This document shows positions 48,584-60,586 of a stretch of DNA of 64,000 nt, piece after piece (the stretch's first letter is position 1; each line of letters starts with the position of its first letter). Origin of the DNA: Erigeron canadensis (lineage: Eukaryota; Streptophyta; Magnoliopsida; Asterales; Asteraceae). The position numbers and the translations under genes are program-made. The notes beneath the pieces were generated by a model. The model worked only from the letters and a program-made list of their open reading frames with translations, did not search any database and was not told where the DNA came from. The stretch spans positions 26,299,723 to 26,363,722 of the forward strand of contig NC_057767.1 in NCBI RefSeq assembly GCF_010389155.1, in the 5' to 3' direction.

Positions 48584-51200
48584 ACATACACATTAACCAA
48601 TCTTAAAAGTGAAAAGAAATTACCTATACGAATCCTTGAAGAAGTATATATATGATGTAATATATACAAAATTTAACAATATTGTAAAAGTTATTACGTA
48701 TATAATGTGGGATATATTATGAAAAATGTTATTGGTGATTTCTTTGTCGGTTTTTCCATGAGAATATAGATATAGATATAGATATATTAATATTAATATA
48801 CATATAAATCTAAAGTAAAGATGGAGGAATGTGTTAGGGCACTTGTTATTTTGTTATTCGAACTTTGTTTTGTGAATTTTTTTTATTGTTATAGTTATAT
48901 CGTATATAAAATATATTGCCATATCATCTAAGTCATGATAATTAATTATCATTAAAATTTATATAAATAGTCTTTGATGGTCACATCATCCAAATAAGTA
49001 GAATCTACTTAGCTAGACATAACTAAAGGAATAACAAAGTTTGAAAAATAAAAAGACATGTTTTTTTTTATATAAAAAGAATGGCAAGTGTTATATGTTA
49101 ATGATTCGAACTTTAGCAGTGATATCAAAGGTCGAAAATATTCTAGAAGTTGGAACTTGCGCACTTTTGCAGAACATGAGTAATAACTCGTATGCCCACA
49201 CGCTCAAGAGGTAAATGCTCGATACCACGAGGAATCAAAATTCGATTCTGGATCTCCAAGCCAACATCTCATTCGCTAGTTCCCTCAATAATAAAGATAA
49301 ACTCTATGGTGTGAAGATCTATAGATCGAGAGGTATTTTAGAGTCCAAATCCCCTTTGAAAGCGGTTGTTTTTTGTCCCCGGGGTTAGGTTTCTGTTTGA
49401 AGGTTTAATTGTGCTCTTTCTTGGAAAGCAAGATTTTAGAATATATTTATAGGCCGAAATTTGAATCTGTCATTGTCTTGACGAGCGCCCCACAAGCGGG
49501 GCTCATGTAGCTTTTGTTTCTGGGAGCGGCGCTCGTGGTTAAGCACGGGCGGCGCTCCTTTGACCTAGACGTCCCATCTTAGCTTTTTGCTTCCCATTCT
49601 TCGTCTTGTGTCTTATAAAGTATCGCGTCTTCATTGTTGAGTTGTCTGACGTTTACTCTCGCTTACACGCTCTTTGAACCTACAAAAATAATTTATTCCA
49701 TAAAGTATCAAAGTTTATTAGTTCTACTAATATTTCTATTAAGAACGACCAAAAGACGTGTGAGAAAAATCTAAAACAGTTCAATCATCAGTGGACATCT
49801 ACTTCCACATTTTTTTTGTTCTGATATACACTCATTTTTATGCAATAAACAATTATAAAGTATTCATAGAAAGAGGTGGAAATAGGAGCACCTAAACAAT
49901 ATACTTGACACAATGACATAGTACTAGTGGTGTTTGGTTTTTACCCAGTTAAATCATAAATCGAACTGTTTAAAAAATCAAAAAAACAAAAAACAAAAAA
50001 AAAACTAACTCTTTTTGAATTTAGTTTTTAGAGCATCCCCAACGCTAAGTTGTGAAAAGCTTTTTTGTAACAAATTGTGTAAGAATATGTAAGAGATTTT
50101 TTCAAAAAAAAGCCTTAACTCCAATGGTAAAGAAGTTTTTGAAAGCTTAAACTTGAATAAATTACATTTCTTTAGTACAATAATAGGTTAGAAACATACC
50201 CTATAGGTTGATATGCATCAAGCTTTTTATTACCTCTCTCATTTAAAAATGATATAATTATTTAACTTTAAACTTTTGATAGTTTTTTACCATTGGAATT
50301 AAAAACTTTTTTTTGAAACAACCTCTTACATATTCTCACACATTATTTTACTTGAAAAGACCTCTTACATATTATTACACATTATTATATAAAAAAACTT
50401 TTCACAATTTATCATTGGGATGCTCCTAGTTTAGTTATGGATATATGGTAATGAATTTGGTTAATAACTTATATCACTATCATTATTATTATTATTATTT
50501 ATTTTCTATTTTTTATATAGATAATTATTAATGTACTTCTTACATTTAATGTCTATTTATTAATTATATTAAGTTTTTACAGAGTTTAGAAAATTGAATG
50601 GATAAACAATGAAGAAGATCTTAAATTTAAGAATTTTAAAGAGTTTATTTATTTTAGCACTTTCTATGACTAATATATTTTGTGATGACTATATGTTAAT
50701 TACTCATTCATTTTGTGTTTGAAGTTTAAATTTACTACTTTGATTAAAAAGTGAAATTTTACATCTATTTTGGTTGAACACGACTTAAATAGAAATGGTG
50801 AATTTGTGTAATTCATATTTAGTATTTTTGGTTTTAAATAAAAACTGAACCAAATCCTAATTTGGAGTATGGTATTTGTATTATGATATAGGTTTTGGTT
50901 TCAAAAAATATAGATAAAAAAACCAAAAAATTTGAACCGAATAGAATCAAATAACCAAAAACCGAACAATAAAAATCCTTTATAAATACCTCAAAGTTTA
51001 CGACTATTGCAAACTTTAAACAAAACAAAACTAGTCCTAAAACATTATTGCTTCATCACACAACATGAAATGATGAAATGTATCTTATTCACTCGTGGGA
51101 ACCGGACAGAGTGACTAATTTATTAAAAGTCCGGATACAAACATAAACATTATGTAAGTTGGAGTAGTTGTTGCGTTAATTAATTATAATAGTCTATTGA
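48584..51200. other. Intergenic between the At5g17910-like gene and SUVH
   Basis: Holds the GAGCATCCC MITE and, near 49190-49680, a GC-richer stretch (GAGCGCCCCACAAGCGGGGC) that may be an LTR relic without clear ends. AACCAAAAACCGAAC-type sequence near 49930 and 50950 suggests a decayed hAT element around the MITE. Confidence 0.4.
50031..50425 (+). repeat. Foldback MITE with GAGCATCCC ends
   Basis: The left arm GAGCATCCCCAACGCTAAGT, then TGTGAAAAGC, and the inverted right arm ending TTGGGATGCTC enclose paired TTTTTGAAA/CTCTTACATATT blocks. No ORF. The target duplication is ambiguous. Confidence 0.7.
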
Positions 51201-51239
51201 AACACAAACACACTCCTTCACCCAAATTCTAAATTCCAG

Positions 51240-51752
51240 GTAATTTTTTTTATATTCAATCATTTTTATAGATCTTTACATACATTTTTTGTACATCTAT
51301 TCTATTTATGTTTCATAACCACAAAAAGATCCAATCTTTGTTTTTTTTATCTCTATGTTTTTCGTACCATTTTTTTGACTTATAAAAACCCTAATTTTTT
51401 CTTCATTTTTTATTAAATTTTTTTTTTCCAATTTTTTGTTACCCAGAAAATTAAACCCTAATATTTTTTCAAAGAAAATAAAATTTTGAGGTGATTTTAG
51501 TAATACCCGTATAGTGAATATTGAGGTCTCTCTCAGTGTTGGGGAGAGGTATGACTGTCTACATCCTGTTCTTCACTTTGCAGGATTGGGTATTGTTGTA
51601 GTTGTGGTGGTTATATATATATATATATGAGTGTTTGTATATGTATGTTTTTTTTAGTATAAAGCTTGTGTCTTTATAAATTTTTAGGTGATTATAAAAT
51701 GTGGGTTTGGTTTCTTTTATTGAAATATTTTGAAATGTATTTGCTTTTTCAG
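51240..51752 (+). other. Likely 5' leader intron of the SUVH gene
   Basis: The donor CCAG then GTAATT at 51240 and the acceptor TTTTTCAG ending at 51752 bracket a T-rich 513-base segment directly before the CDS. A leader intron is typical of SUVH1/SUVH3 genes. An internal AG near 51583 could give an alternative exon. Confidence 0.45.
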
Positions 51753-51833
51753 GTTATGATATTGATAAGTGTGATTTAGGGTTTTCTTTGAGAAAATTTT
51801 GAGTGTTTATTTTTGAAAACTTGGAAGATTTTG

Positions 51834-53912
51834 ATGGAACATCCATTTAGTTCGGGTGCGGATTCTGTTCCTACTGGGCCAATAAACAAGCATGCAGTTT
51901 TGACTGTTAAACCGTTGAGACGTCTTGTTCCGATATTCCCAACACAGCCTGATTCTAATGCACCACCAACTTCAAACTTTGCGTCTATACCTCCAACTGG
52001 CCCGTTCCCACCTGGTGCCGCTCCGTTTTTCCCTTTTTACGCCTCAAATGCTACTCCAAAACAAGGTACAGGAACACAACCAGGTCATGGAAGGGCTTAC
52101 CCGATCCCCTCACCAGTTCCTATAAATTCTTTCAAGTCACCGGTATCAGCTGCAGGAAATGGTGATATTGGGTCGTCTAGAAGGAGTACTAGAAGTCGTA
52201 CAGATTTAGATGAGGATGATTATAGTCAAAGTGATGGTTATGGGAACATGGATATTGGCAGTGATGGTGTTGGTGAGAAAAAGTCGGTAACTCGCAAAAA
52301 AACTAGAGCGGGGAATCCGAATTCTAGTTATGATGCTGACATTGACTCGATGGTTAATAGTCTGTTGAGATCTTTCAATCTCTTGGAAATCGATACTTTC
52401 CGTCAGGCCAACAGTGACAAGGAGTTTGTTGATGTTGTAGTAGTGGTTTATAATCTGCTCAGAAGAAAGATTACCCAACTTGATGATGTAACAGCCGGTG
52501 TTTCAGCACAAGCACGACGTCCGGACTTGAGGGCAGGTACTATCTGTATGACCAAAGGGGCTCGGGCGAATGTCAAGAAGAGGATTGGAGCGGTACCTGG
52601 TGTTGATGTTGGTGACATTTTCTTTTTCCGTATGGAGATGTGTTTGGTTGGAGTGCATGCTCCAAGTATGGCGGGAATAGATTATATGGGCGTCAAGGTC
52701 TCTGGAGACGAAGAGCCATTGGCTGTCAGTATTGTTTCCTCTGGAGGATATGAAGATGAAGGTGATGATGGTGAAGTGCTAATTTACAGTGGTCAAGGGG
52801 GTGTTCAGAGGAAAGATAAGCAACAAATGGATCAGCAACTAGTTAGGGGTAACCTTGCTCTCGAAAAGAGCTTACACAGGGCTAACGAGGTACGAGTCAT
52901 TCGGGGTCTTAAGGATTATGCACATCCAACTGGGAAGGTATATGTCTATGATGGCTTATACAAGATACATGAGTCGTGGATTGAGAAAGCAAAGTCTGGG
53001 GTAAATATATTTAAGTACAAACTGGTTAGAGTTGCTGGACAGCCTGAAGCATTTACATTGTGGAAATCAATCCAGCAATGGAAAGATGGTGTTACTACGC
53101 GGCCTGGGGTCATCTTACCTGACCTTACTTCTGGATCCGAAAGTTTACCCGTTTCTCTTGTAAATGAAGTGGATGGTGAAAAGGGGCCTGCTTATTTTAC
53201 GTATACATCAAGCCTTAAGTATGTAAAGGCATTTTCTTCAACCTCATCTTCCCCATTCTGCAACTGCACAGGTGGATGCCAACCTGGCAGCATCTGCCCT
53301 TGTGTTCAAAGTAATGGAGGCTATATGTCATATACCTCGCTTGGTGTTCTTCTGAGTCATAACTCATTGGTACATGAGTGTGGTAAATCTTGTGTTTGCC
53401 CTCTTAGTTGCAGGAATCGTATTTCCCAGGCGGGTTTAAAAGCCCGTCTAGAGGTGTTTAAAACAAAGGATAAGGGTTGGGGACTTCGGTCATGGGATCC
53501 CATACGTGCTGGAGCTTTCATTTGTGAGTATGCAGGCATAGTGATAGCGGAAAATGGAATGGACTTTGATGATAACTACATTTTTGATGCTACTCGCTCC
53601 TTTGTGCCCTTGGAACCTTTCCCTAATGATGAACCTGCCAAGTTTCCATTTCCTCTAATCATCAGTGCCAAAAACGAGGGTAATGTGGGTCGTTTTATGA
53701 ACCACAGTTGCTCGCCTAATGTGTATTGGCAGCCAATTGTTCGTGAAAGTCAAGATGAATCATCTTTTCATGTTGGATTTTTTGCGATCAAACATATTCC
53801 TCCTATGCAAGAATTAACATATAACTATGGATTGGTATCAGCTGATAAAGCTGGCTCGCGGAGGAAAGAGTGTTTCTGTGGATCGTCGAGATGCATTGGC
53901 TATTTCTACTAG
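51834..53912 (+). CDS. SUVH1/SUVH3-type SRA-SET histone H3K9 methyltransferase-like protein (692 aa)
   Basis: Nuclear chromatin protein binding methylated cytosine through an SRA (YDG) domain and carrying a SET domain. A proline-rich N-terminus contains the SUVH1/3 signature VLTVKPLRRLVPIFP (about 22-36). The SRA domain runs about 250-400, including PGVDVGDIFFFRMEM and VYVYDGLYKI. The pre-SET cysteine cluster starts at C476. The SET domain spans about 540-668 with NHSCSPN at 623-629 and ELTYNYG near 660. The post-SET motif CFCGSSRC is at 680-687. The start is the ATG at 51834; the frame is open further upstream but without an ATG. The CDS has no intron, as in SUVH1/SUVH3, with a likely intron in the 5' leader. 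Family knowledge: SUVH1/3 read DNA methylation and can promote expression of nearby methylated genes; catalytic activity is not proven by sequence. Confidence 0.95.
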   Translation: MEHPFSSGADSVPTGPINKHAVLTVKPLRRLVPIFPTQPDSNAPPTSNFASIPPTGPFPPGAAPFFPFYASNATPKQGTGTQPGHGRAYPIPSPVPINSFKSPVSAAGNGDIGSSRRSTRSRTDLDEDDYSQSDGYGNMDIGSDGVGEKKSVTRKKTRAGNPNSSYDADIDSMVNSLLRSFNLLEIDTFRQANSDKEFVDVVVVVYNLLRRKITQLDDVTAGVSAQARRPDLRAGTICMTKGARANVKKRIGAVPGVDVGDIFFFRMEMCLVGVHAPSMAGIDYMGVKVSGDEEPLAVSIVSSGGYEDEGDDGEVLIYSGQGGVQRKDKQQMDQQLVRGNLALEKSLHRANEVRVIRGLKDYAHPTGKVYVYDGLYKIHESWIEKAKSGVNIFKYKLVRVAGQPEAFTLWKSIQQWKDGVTTRPGVILPDLTSGSESLPVSLVNEVDGEKGPAYFTYTSSLKYVKAFSSTSSSPFCNCTGGCQPGSICPCVQSNGGYMSYTSLGVLLSHNSLVHECGKSCVCPLSCRNRISQAGLKARLEVFKTKDKGWGLRSWDPIRAGAFICEYAGIVIAENGMDFDDNYIFDATRSFVPLEPFPNDEPAKFPFPLIISAKNEGNVGRFMNHSCSPNVYWQPIVRESQDESSFHVGFFAIKHIPPMQELTYNYGLVSADKAGSRRKECFCGSSRCIGYFY

Positions 53913-56260
53913 TGGTTGACATAAAGTTTGCAAGGATGACACATGTCAAACGGTGTCTTTTGTCGAAGGTAGCTATCTCTTTTTATCCCCCTCAAGCTAA
54001 TAGCCTTTTTGGTTTGATATCGTTATTTGTTTCTACTATCGTTCTATAAACGTTAACACCTTAAAATTGGAAACGTTATACAAAGTCGCAGTTTGGTCAT
54101 TTCCGGAGCTAAAAGCTTCCAGCTCATCTTTTGATCATTTTTCTTATGGATTGTTTGCTTCATTTGTTTACCATAGACTTATTCTGCTATTAGATTGTTT
54201 TCATGTGGTCATAACATGTATTGTACTGCTCTATGATTAGAAAGATTAACATAGTAATTGTTGTATAGTACAGGCCCTTGTGGTTCTCTCTTTCAAGATT
54301 TGATGGTTCTCTAAGATTCTGCAACTGTAGTGGCACTGTGAAATGTATAAGTTTGAAGGGATGATTTATTAGATCGAAAAATCCTAGTATCCTACATTCC
54401 TACTACGTAAAGTTCATGAAGTGGTTGTGAGCAATAAGTACATAATAGAACACTTAAGTAACATATTAAAAGTTAATGAGATACTAACGTCTTCAAGCTG
54501 GGGCTTAAAGATCTATCATGCCAGTTCTTTTACTATATAAGCCTCATGTAACTGTCTTAAAATAGGGGTGTCAGGATATTAGTTACGTGGTACTTGCTAT
54601 CCCATTAATTTAGGGCCATAGTAGCCATGGTCGAAAATGAGTCATTGCATGTGTTTCATGGCGCACCTCGGCATCCAACCTAAGGGTGAAACTATATTGT
54701 GATTAAGCTGTTTGCTACCGAAATTTATAAATCATTAGCTCGCAATTTAACTAATTTTATAGACACAGTGCATCCTTTCACAGTTTCACAAGATAATGAA
54801 TAATTAAAAACAGACTATTATCTCTCACATTAAGGAATACTTTTACATATTAACATTTCGGTGTTGAAACAAGGCAGGAAGAAAAATGTAGCATTGATGA
54901 GTAATGAAGTGTAAAGAATCTGTAGTAATTAGAGAAAACTTACTAATGAGTAATGACCTCCATGGAAACAGTAAATGTAGAGGGGAAAAAAAATATAATT
55001 TTACTTAAACGATGTGTGTGAGTACTTGAGCCGTCAAATAGAACTGCAAAATGGACTAAAATATATGTCCTGGTTCTACATGTATTGTTTTCGTTTACTA
55101 TTTATTGTTTGTGTTTTTTAAAGGCCATTTACCCCTGCATGTTAATTTACTGGTGAAAAGTCTTGGATTTAACTCGTTATTTTTCTTATTGACAGAAGCA
55201 GAAGAGTTTGTAGTTTGTAGGTGAAGATGAAATGAAGTTTGCCCAGTGCAGTTCAAAATTCTTATCAAGTATTAGGACCAGGTGCATAGGTCATAATTAA
55301 ACCCTGTTTATTTTGCAATGTAGTCTTTTGGTACATCAACTTTTGTATGGGGATTGGGGCATGTAGTAGCCCCTTTTTTTCTTTTGATTATTAGGTGACG
55401 TTGCTTTAGCTTGCCGATGTACAATTTTCTTATCTATAATGTGCTGTGCAACATAGATGGTGCTTTTCAAAATGAGTTTGTGTTGATTTGGGTTGTGGCG
55501 GATTGAAACTACTTCCTGAAGTTTCTGATCCTGCATAGGTTAGTCGGCCGATCTAGGGTCAGTAATTGTGTAGCTACTAATGGTGACTGCATAGGCTATT
55601 CGGCCGATCAAATAATGGGAAAAGGGATGATTCTGGGTGAGGTACCAGAAATTTTCATATCTAGCCATTATTCGTTCATGATTACCAAATGATTTTTCTT
55701 GTATAGTTTCAAACAATTTAATATTTATCATTCATGGCTGTACATTGATGTCGAAGCTTGTCTTTCAATTCATGCATACACTATCTTCTTTCAAAATAAT
55801 TGTCTTACTATTTTTTGTTTGTACCAAACTAATACCAAAAAAGGTTTGGATATATGGTTTGGATACCAAACTAATTCCAAAATAATTAACTTTTAACTGA
55901 AATTAATTACATAACACATAGAAGCATTAGTAAATTAAAGAATAAAGGTCCTCATTTGAGTAAATGAAAATTAAAGATTAATAATTTACTTTTGAAACTG
56001 TCGGTGGGAACAATGGGACTAAGGAGTAAAAGTTGACCCTACACATGAAAATGGTCGTCATGACTGAATGACAATGACGAGCATAACAGATATCAAATTG
56101 AGATCTTCTCGGCGATCAAGCCAACATGACTTCACAAGTACACAAGCTGTTAACGTATCGAGATAATATCATTTTAGCTTGTATATTTATGACGATCTTG
56201 CGTTTTGCATAATCCCAATATTTAACGAACTATGTCGCTTTACTTTTATTATTGTTCGTC
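53913..56260. other. Downstream of SUVH, no further gene
   Basis: The first few hundred bases are probably 3' untranslated sequence. Beyond that there is AT-rich DNA without recognisable coding or repeat structure. Confidence 0.5.
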
Positions 56261-56656
56261 GAGTAAATTCATTTATTTTAGTTTATTATCTAAATCAAGT
56301 GGTATTATTTTCTTATAACAAATGCTCTTTGGGATTATCTGAAAGACTTTGTTAAAAATAGGTCACGAGTTAAAATCTATGTCTGAAGTTGGTTCTTAAC
56401 GAAGGGTCAGTGAAGTTCAAAGGACCATGAGAGCAAAGTTCTTCCGTTGATTGAGCAATTTCACGAGAAACTGAAATGTTAGTGATGTTTTCATACACGA
56501 CGGTACATTGACTTAAGACATTACATGAATTATAAGGCTCGTATGGTATCACTAGACTAAACCTCTTAATAATGTTCCATAAGGTTAGTTCATTGTTGAG
56601 AGTATACACTGTTCTTTTTTTTTAACGGCCTGAGAATACATTTTCTAAACTTGAAA

Positions 56657-56657
<1 letters not shown>

Positions 56658-56737
<80 letters not shown>

Positions 56738-56738
56738 T
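56658..56738 (+). repeat. TTA trinucleotide microsatellite
   Basis: About 27 uninterrupted copies. It makes a false poly-isoleucine ORF on the minus strand. Confidence 0.95.
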
Positions 56739-56868
56739 GATGATCATTAAATTCGTTTATTTTAGTTTCTTTTAGAGATGAAGGTCTCAATACAATTGCA
56801 AATGCTTTGTGGGATCACTATGGAGGACTTTGCTAGAAATAAGTCACGATTCCAGATATGTTCCCAAC

Positions 56869-57144
56869 TAGGGATTGTCATGGGACCGCTCCCATCCCGG
56901 TCTTGAAAATCACAAAAAATGTGGTACCGGTCCCAATCCTATATAAGGGGGGATCGGGACAGGACCGGAACGGGACTGGGAAATCCTATACGTAACTTGC
57001 GGGATTTTCCCGATCCTAACCCCGAAAACCATCAAAAATCAATACCGGTCCCGATCTCACTTGGGACTCGGTACAACTTCCCGGTACCGGGATGGGGACA
57101 GTACCGGGACGGGACTTAGAACTTGGATTTTCGTCTCATCCCTA
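56869..57144 (+). mobile_element. Small hAT-type element
   Basis: The ends are TAGGGATTGTCATGGGACC and, reversed, TAGGGATGAGACG; the flanks TTCCCAAC (56861-56868) and TTCTCGAC (57145-57152) differ at two bases. Rich in GGTACCGG/CCCGGT. The open frame inside is not a gene. Absent from repeat unit A. Confidence 0.75.
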
Positions 57145-58195
57145 TTCTCGACTCCCTCCCTATGGTGGTACCTAAATTCTAAAAGGATGTGATGATTGAA
57201 TGATGTTGGTTATTAAGGAAGGGTCAGTTGGGTTCAAAGGACCATGAAGTCTTCTCTACTGATTAAAACTCTTCGCTAGAAACTGAATGTTAATGATGGT
57301 TTCATGTGCGATGGTACACTCACCTAAGTCATTACACGAGTACTGGAAACCCTGTGTAAGATTACTTGACTATACCTCTTAGAGTCTTAGTAATGTTCTC
57401 TAAGGTTACTTCATTGTTGGGAGCACATATTCTAAACCCAAGCTTTAGAATGAGCTTCTCAAATCTTGTTTTGCTTTTTAATTAGACGGATTTTGTCTTC
57501 CGTTTGCATTTGTTGATCCAACTTATAGAGCGTCATACCATGTACACTCCAAAAACTTGTTTAGTAATACCAAAACACCATCTACTCTTCACACTTCAAA
57601 TAAACAAGCAGCCATTCCAAACTTTAGATTAAGGTGTTGCTGAAACTCCAAAAGCTTGGCTCATTGTCAGTCCTTGTTACTTTTGGTCACAACTGTCTGA
57701 AAACTTATTTCTAACATTTTGAAAGAGGCTAACAACATTAGATACAGTTGTCAAAAGGGAGATGATTTGTACATGAAAAAAGTTATACTTTGCACATTGG
57801 AAAGTGGCTTTAAACAACCTGTTTACCTTTTCCAAAAAAGGTTCCTAAACTGATAATTCAAAATTCGGCATCCCTTATGGAAATTATATGAATAACACTT
57901 GAGCTACATTGTAGAAGATTAGATATTCATCCCAATTGTTTCAATTTTAGTCAATTCTTCATTGTTCATTTTGGAACCAGTTCATATACATACAACTTGC
58001 CCAGCATTGGTCTTAAGTGATTCGACCAATTCTAAACTAAAACCAAACTATACTAGTTCTTGGTTTCATGACATTTATGACGGAACTGTAAACAAAACAG
58101 GTTTTCGCAATGCGAACTTAGGTTTCTTGCTAGAGTTTCAAGAAATATGATTAAGCTAAACTATTTGAATGAGACAATTAGCTACCACCACACGA

Positions 58196-60586
58196 TCAAA
58201 CATTGCCGCTTTTACATTCGTGTGCAGCTGCATCTCCAGGAGGCGAGTTACTTGCATCTAAAGTCAATAAGTCAAACAATAGCAATTAGGACACCAAGTT
58301 TCCACCATATATAAAGAACAATTCTCAAAGTCATTGCAGGATACCAGGATTCCTATATTCTAATATTGCATTATTATGTGTTTTTGTTAATCTATATACA
58401 TGTATACGAAGTAAAACCAAATAATAGAAGAAAAGAATCTATGCGATTCGTAAGCTGCATATGTAAGATAGATATACTAAAACCAGCGGGTCTTTGGTCT
58501 AATGGTATTCGAGGTAACTATTCAACTAAGAGCTTGTGGGAATAGAAGGTTTACATAGGTTTTCTGAATAAGTAGTTGTGCAATTACAAATAACACCTGA
58601 ATTATATTTAAAATTCAAAAAAATTAATTAGAAAATGTCTTTAGGTGTCTGCCTAACTTGACCGACTCTTTTTGACCCGTTACCCAATCCACCCAGATAA
58701 TCTGTTTTGCCGCCTCATGAGTCAGGATTAAAGGATTTAAGATGTTAAACATGTAAATCTAGGCATGAAGCATACCTTCTCCATCAGTCGGGGCACAAGG
58801 AGATTTCCGATATCGTGTTTGCTGATGAGTAGGCTACATGATACATCAAAGACAAAACAAACTGAATGTCATAACTCATAACCAAGAGCATTATTCAAGA
58901 TGCCTGCACAAAAACCTTCCCTCTAAATAAGTATTATTTTTTATTGAAAATAGAAAAGAAACAAATAGAGTAAAAAGTTCTCTGCAGTACCACAACCGTA
59001 ATAACATATCACCTTCATTAATATATGCACCCTACAGGTTTTGTTCAAATAGAATAAACAGAAATTCCGCAACTGAACAAGCAACAAAGGACCAGCGTAT
59101 TTTATAGTAAATCTGTTTTTTTGGTCACCTTGTAGTTTTTCTGCAAGTTAGTCGTGCTGCTTAGTGAAATGCAAAACTAAACTCAAAACATCATTTGTTT
59201 TCTGAATTATCTAATAAAAATCAGAGTTCATCTAGTGATGTTACAAAAATCCGTCTTTACCACCTGACGGTCTTTACTCTAACTTATTGAATAGTACATA
59301 AATACTGGTATCCAACCGTTCAATTAGATGGACAGAAAATACGTATCATTATGGTGCTTCAGTTAAGATCTGTTACTGATACTTAGCAATTCAGGAATAT
59401 AGATCCTAGGCAATAACTTACTTACAAACATAGCAGTTTCAAGCACATTATGATAAATTCATACACCTCAATTACCTGTAATTTAGGTCGGAGAGCCTCT
59501 AGTGGTCCTTTCGGCTTATCTGCACCTTGCTGTCACCAACAGCGTTTAGTTTTAGATAAATGAAAAGCAGCAGTATTACAAACAGGATTCTATAATAATA
59601 TACTTGTAAAAAGCTTTGTCCAGTTTGCATTAGTTATATTACAACTTTTACAATCTTAGCCACTAACGCTCATTAAGAAGACTAACATGAAGGAAAGGAT
59701 AGAAGTTGTACCTTGCCTAGAGCCCAATCAGCTGAATCAAAATAAGCCCGTTCATGATCCTGCAATTAAAAGCAATGAATCACTTTGGACAATTAAATTA
59801 TCTTGGGCTATTAACTTGGAAAGGTAGATAACTATCCCAAAAAAGCATTAGCGGGTATCCACCTTTAAAAACATTAATGGTTAGGTATAAAATACGAAAG
59901 AGCTAAATTGTGAGTATCATATGACCATAGAGCTCTAATGTAGGTATCATACTATCATAAAAAGCTCTAATGTTGATATCATAAAAAATGTTTATCTTGA
60001 TCCCACTTTTGAACTTTTCCGTAGGTAATATCCCAAGTTTAACATTATTAAACGTGGATACCCGCTAATAGCACAATTATGTCTAATTTCTTACTGTCAA
60101 ACTGGTCTAGTACAAAAACAACTTAAATGAAAATAGATTGAGAAAGGCCCAATGTGTACTTTTAATGTCTAAATCCTCAACCGAGAATATATTTAGAAAG
60201 TAGATTACTGTTAATATGATATATCTTTTGCCATTTACACACTCACTAATTATTAATAGTGATATGAATTTTTGGGACAAAATATGTAACATGTTGACCC
60301 AGTCACCAAACCTATTTTGACCCGTTACCCAACCAGTTGAGCCCTTTATTTAGGAAAGAGGTAGACTGTAGCTAGATTCAGAACGGATACCTTGGAAATG
60401 AGTGGGGGCTTTTTTGGCACGAGACCTCCATACTTCTTTTTGATGACTTCTTCCTAAAAGAAATAAGATACCATGAAATCAATATTTATAGAATATGTAT
60501 ATAGCACACTATGTACAAAGATCCATCAATTCTGAAACCACCTCTTTTCCTGCAGAAGGCATGGGCGTCTCATCTTTATCTGCCAT
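58196..60586 (-). CDS. Endosulfine/ARPP-19 family PP2A inhibitor (109 aa, 6 exons)
   Basis: Exons: 60586-60542, 60453-60391, 59759-59712, 59529-59476, 58833-58776, 58257-58196. Every junction has GT-AG signals and the 330-base join is one open frame ending TGA. The protein begins MADKDETPMPS and carries the family core YGGLVPKKPPLI, then RAYFDSADWALGK. FDSADW is the plant form of the animal FDSGDY site, whose serine is phosphorylated by Greatwall kinase in animals. A plant-type tail follows: KGPLEALRPKLQ and RYRKSPCAPTDGE. Phosphorylated endosulfine inhibits PP2A-B55 in animals and yeast; the role in plants is inferred. Length is normal for the family. No exon is long enough to stand out as an ORF, so the gene is easy to miss. 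Confidence 0.93.

Larger units (their letters stand above)
56261..57425 (+). repeat. Direct repeat pair of about 350-400 bases
   Basis: Unit A (about 56261-56605) and unit B (about 56748-57425) share TTTATTTTAGTTT, GGGTCAGT.G.GTTCAAAGGACCATGA, TGATG.TTTCAT and GTTCATTGTTG runs in order. They are separated by a TTA microsatellite, and unit B is interrupted by a hAT element. Non-coding. Confidence 0.7.

Noticed and set aside
56590..56790. ORF with a poly-isoleucine run
   Set aside because: Produced by the TTA microsatellite on the other strand.
56919..57119. 66-codon ORF rich in Arg, Pro and Gly
   Set aside because: It lies wholly inside a small hAT-type element and reflects GGTACCGG-type subterminal repeats.
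58480..58560. tRNA-like stretch TTGGTCTAATGGTA in an endosulfine intron
   Set aside because: No cloverleaf and no B box follow.
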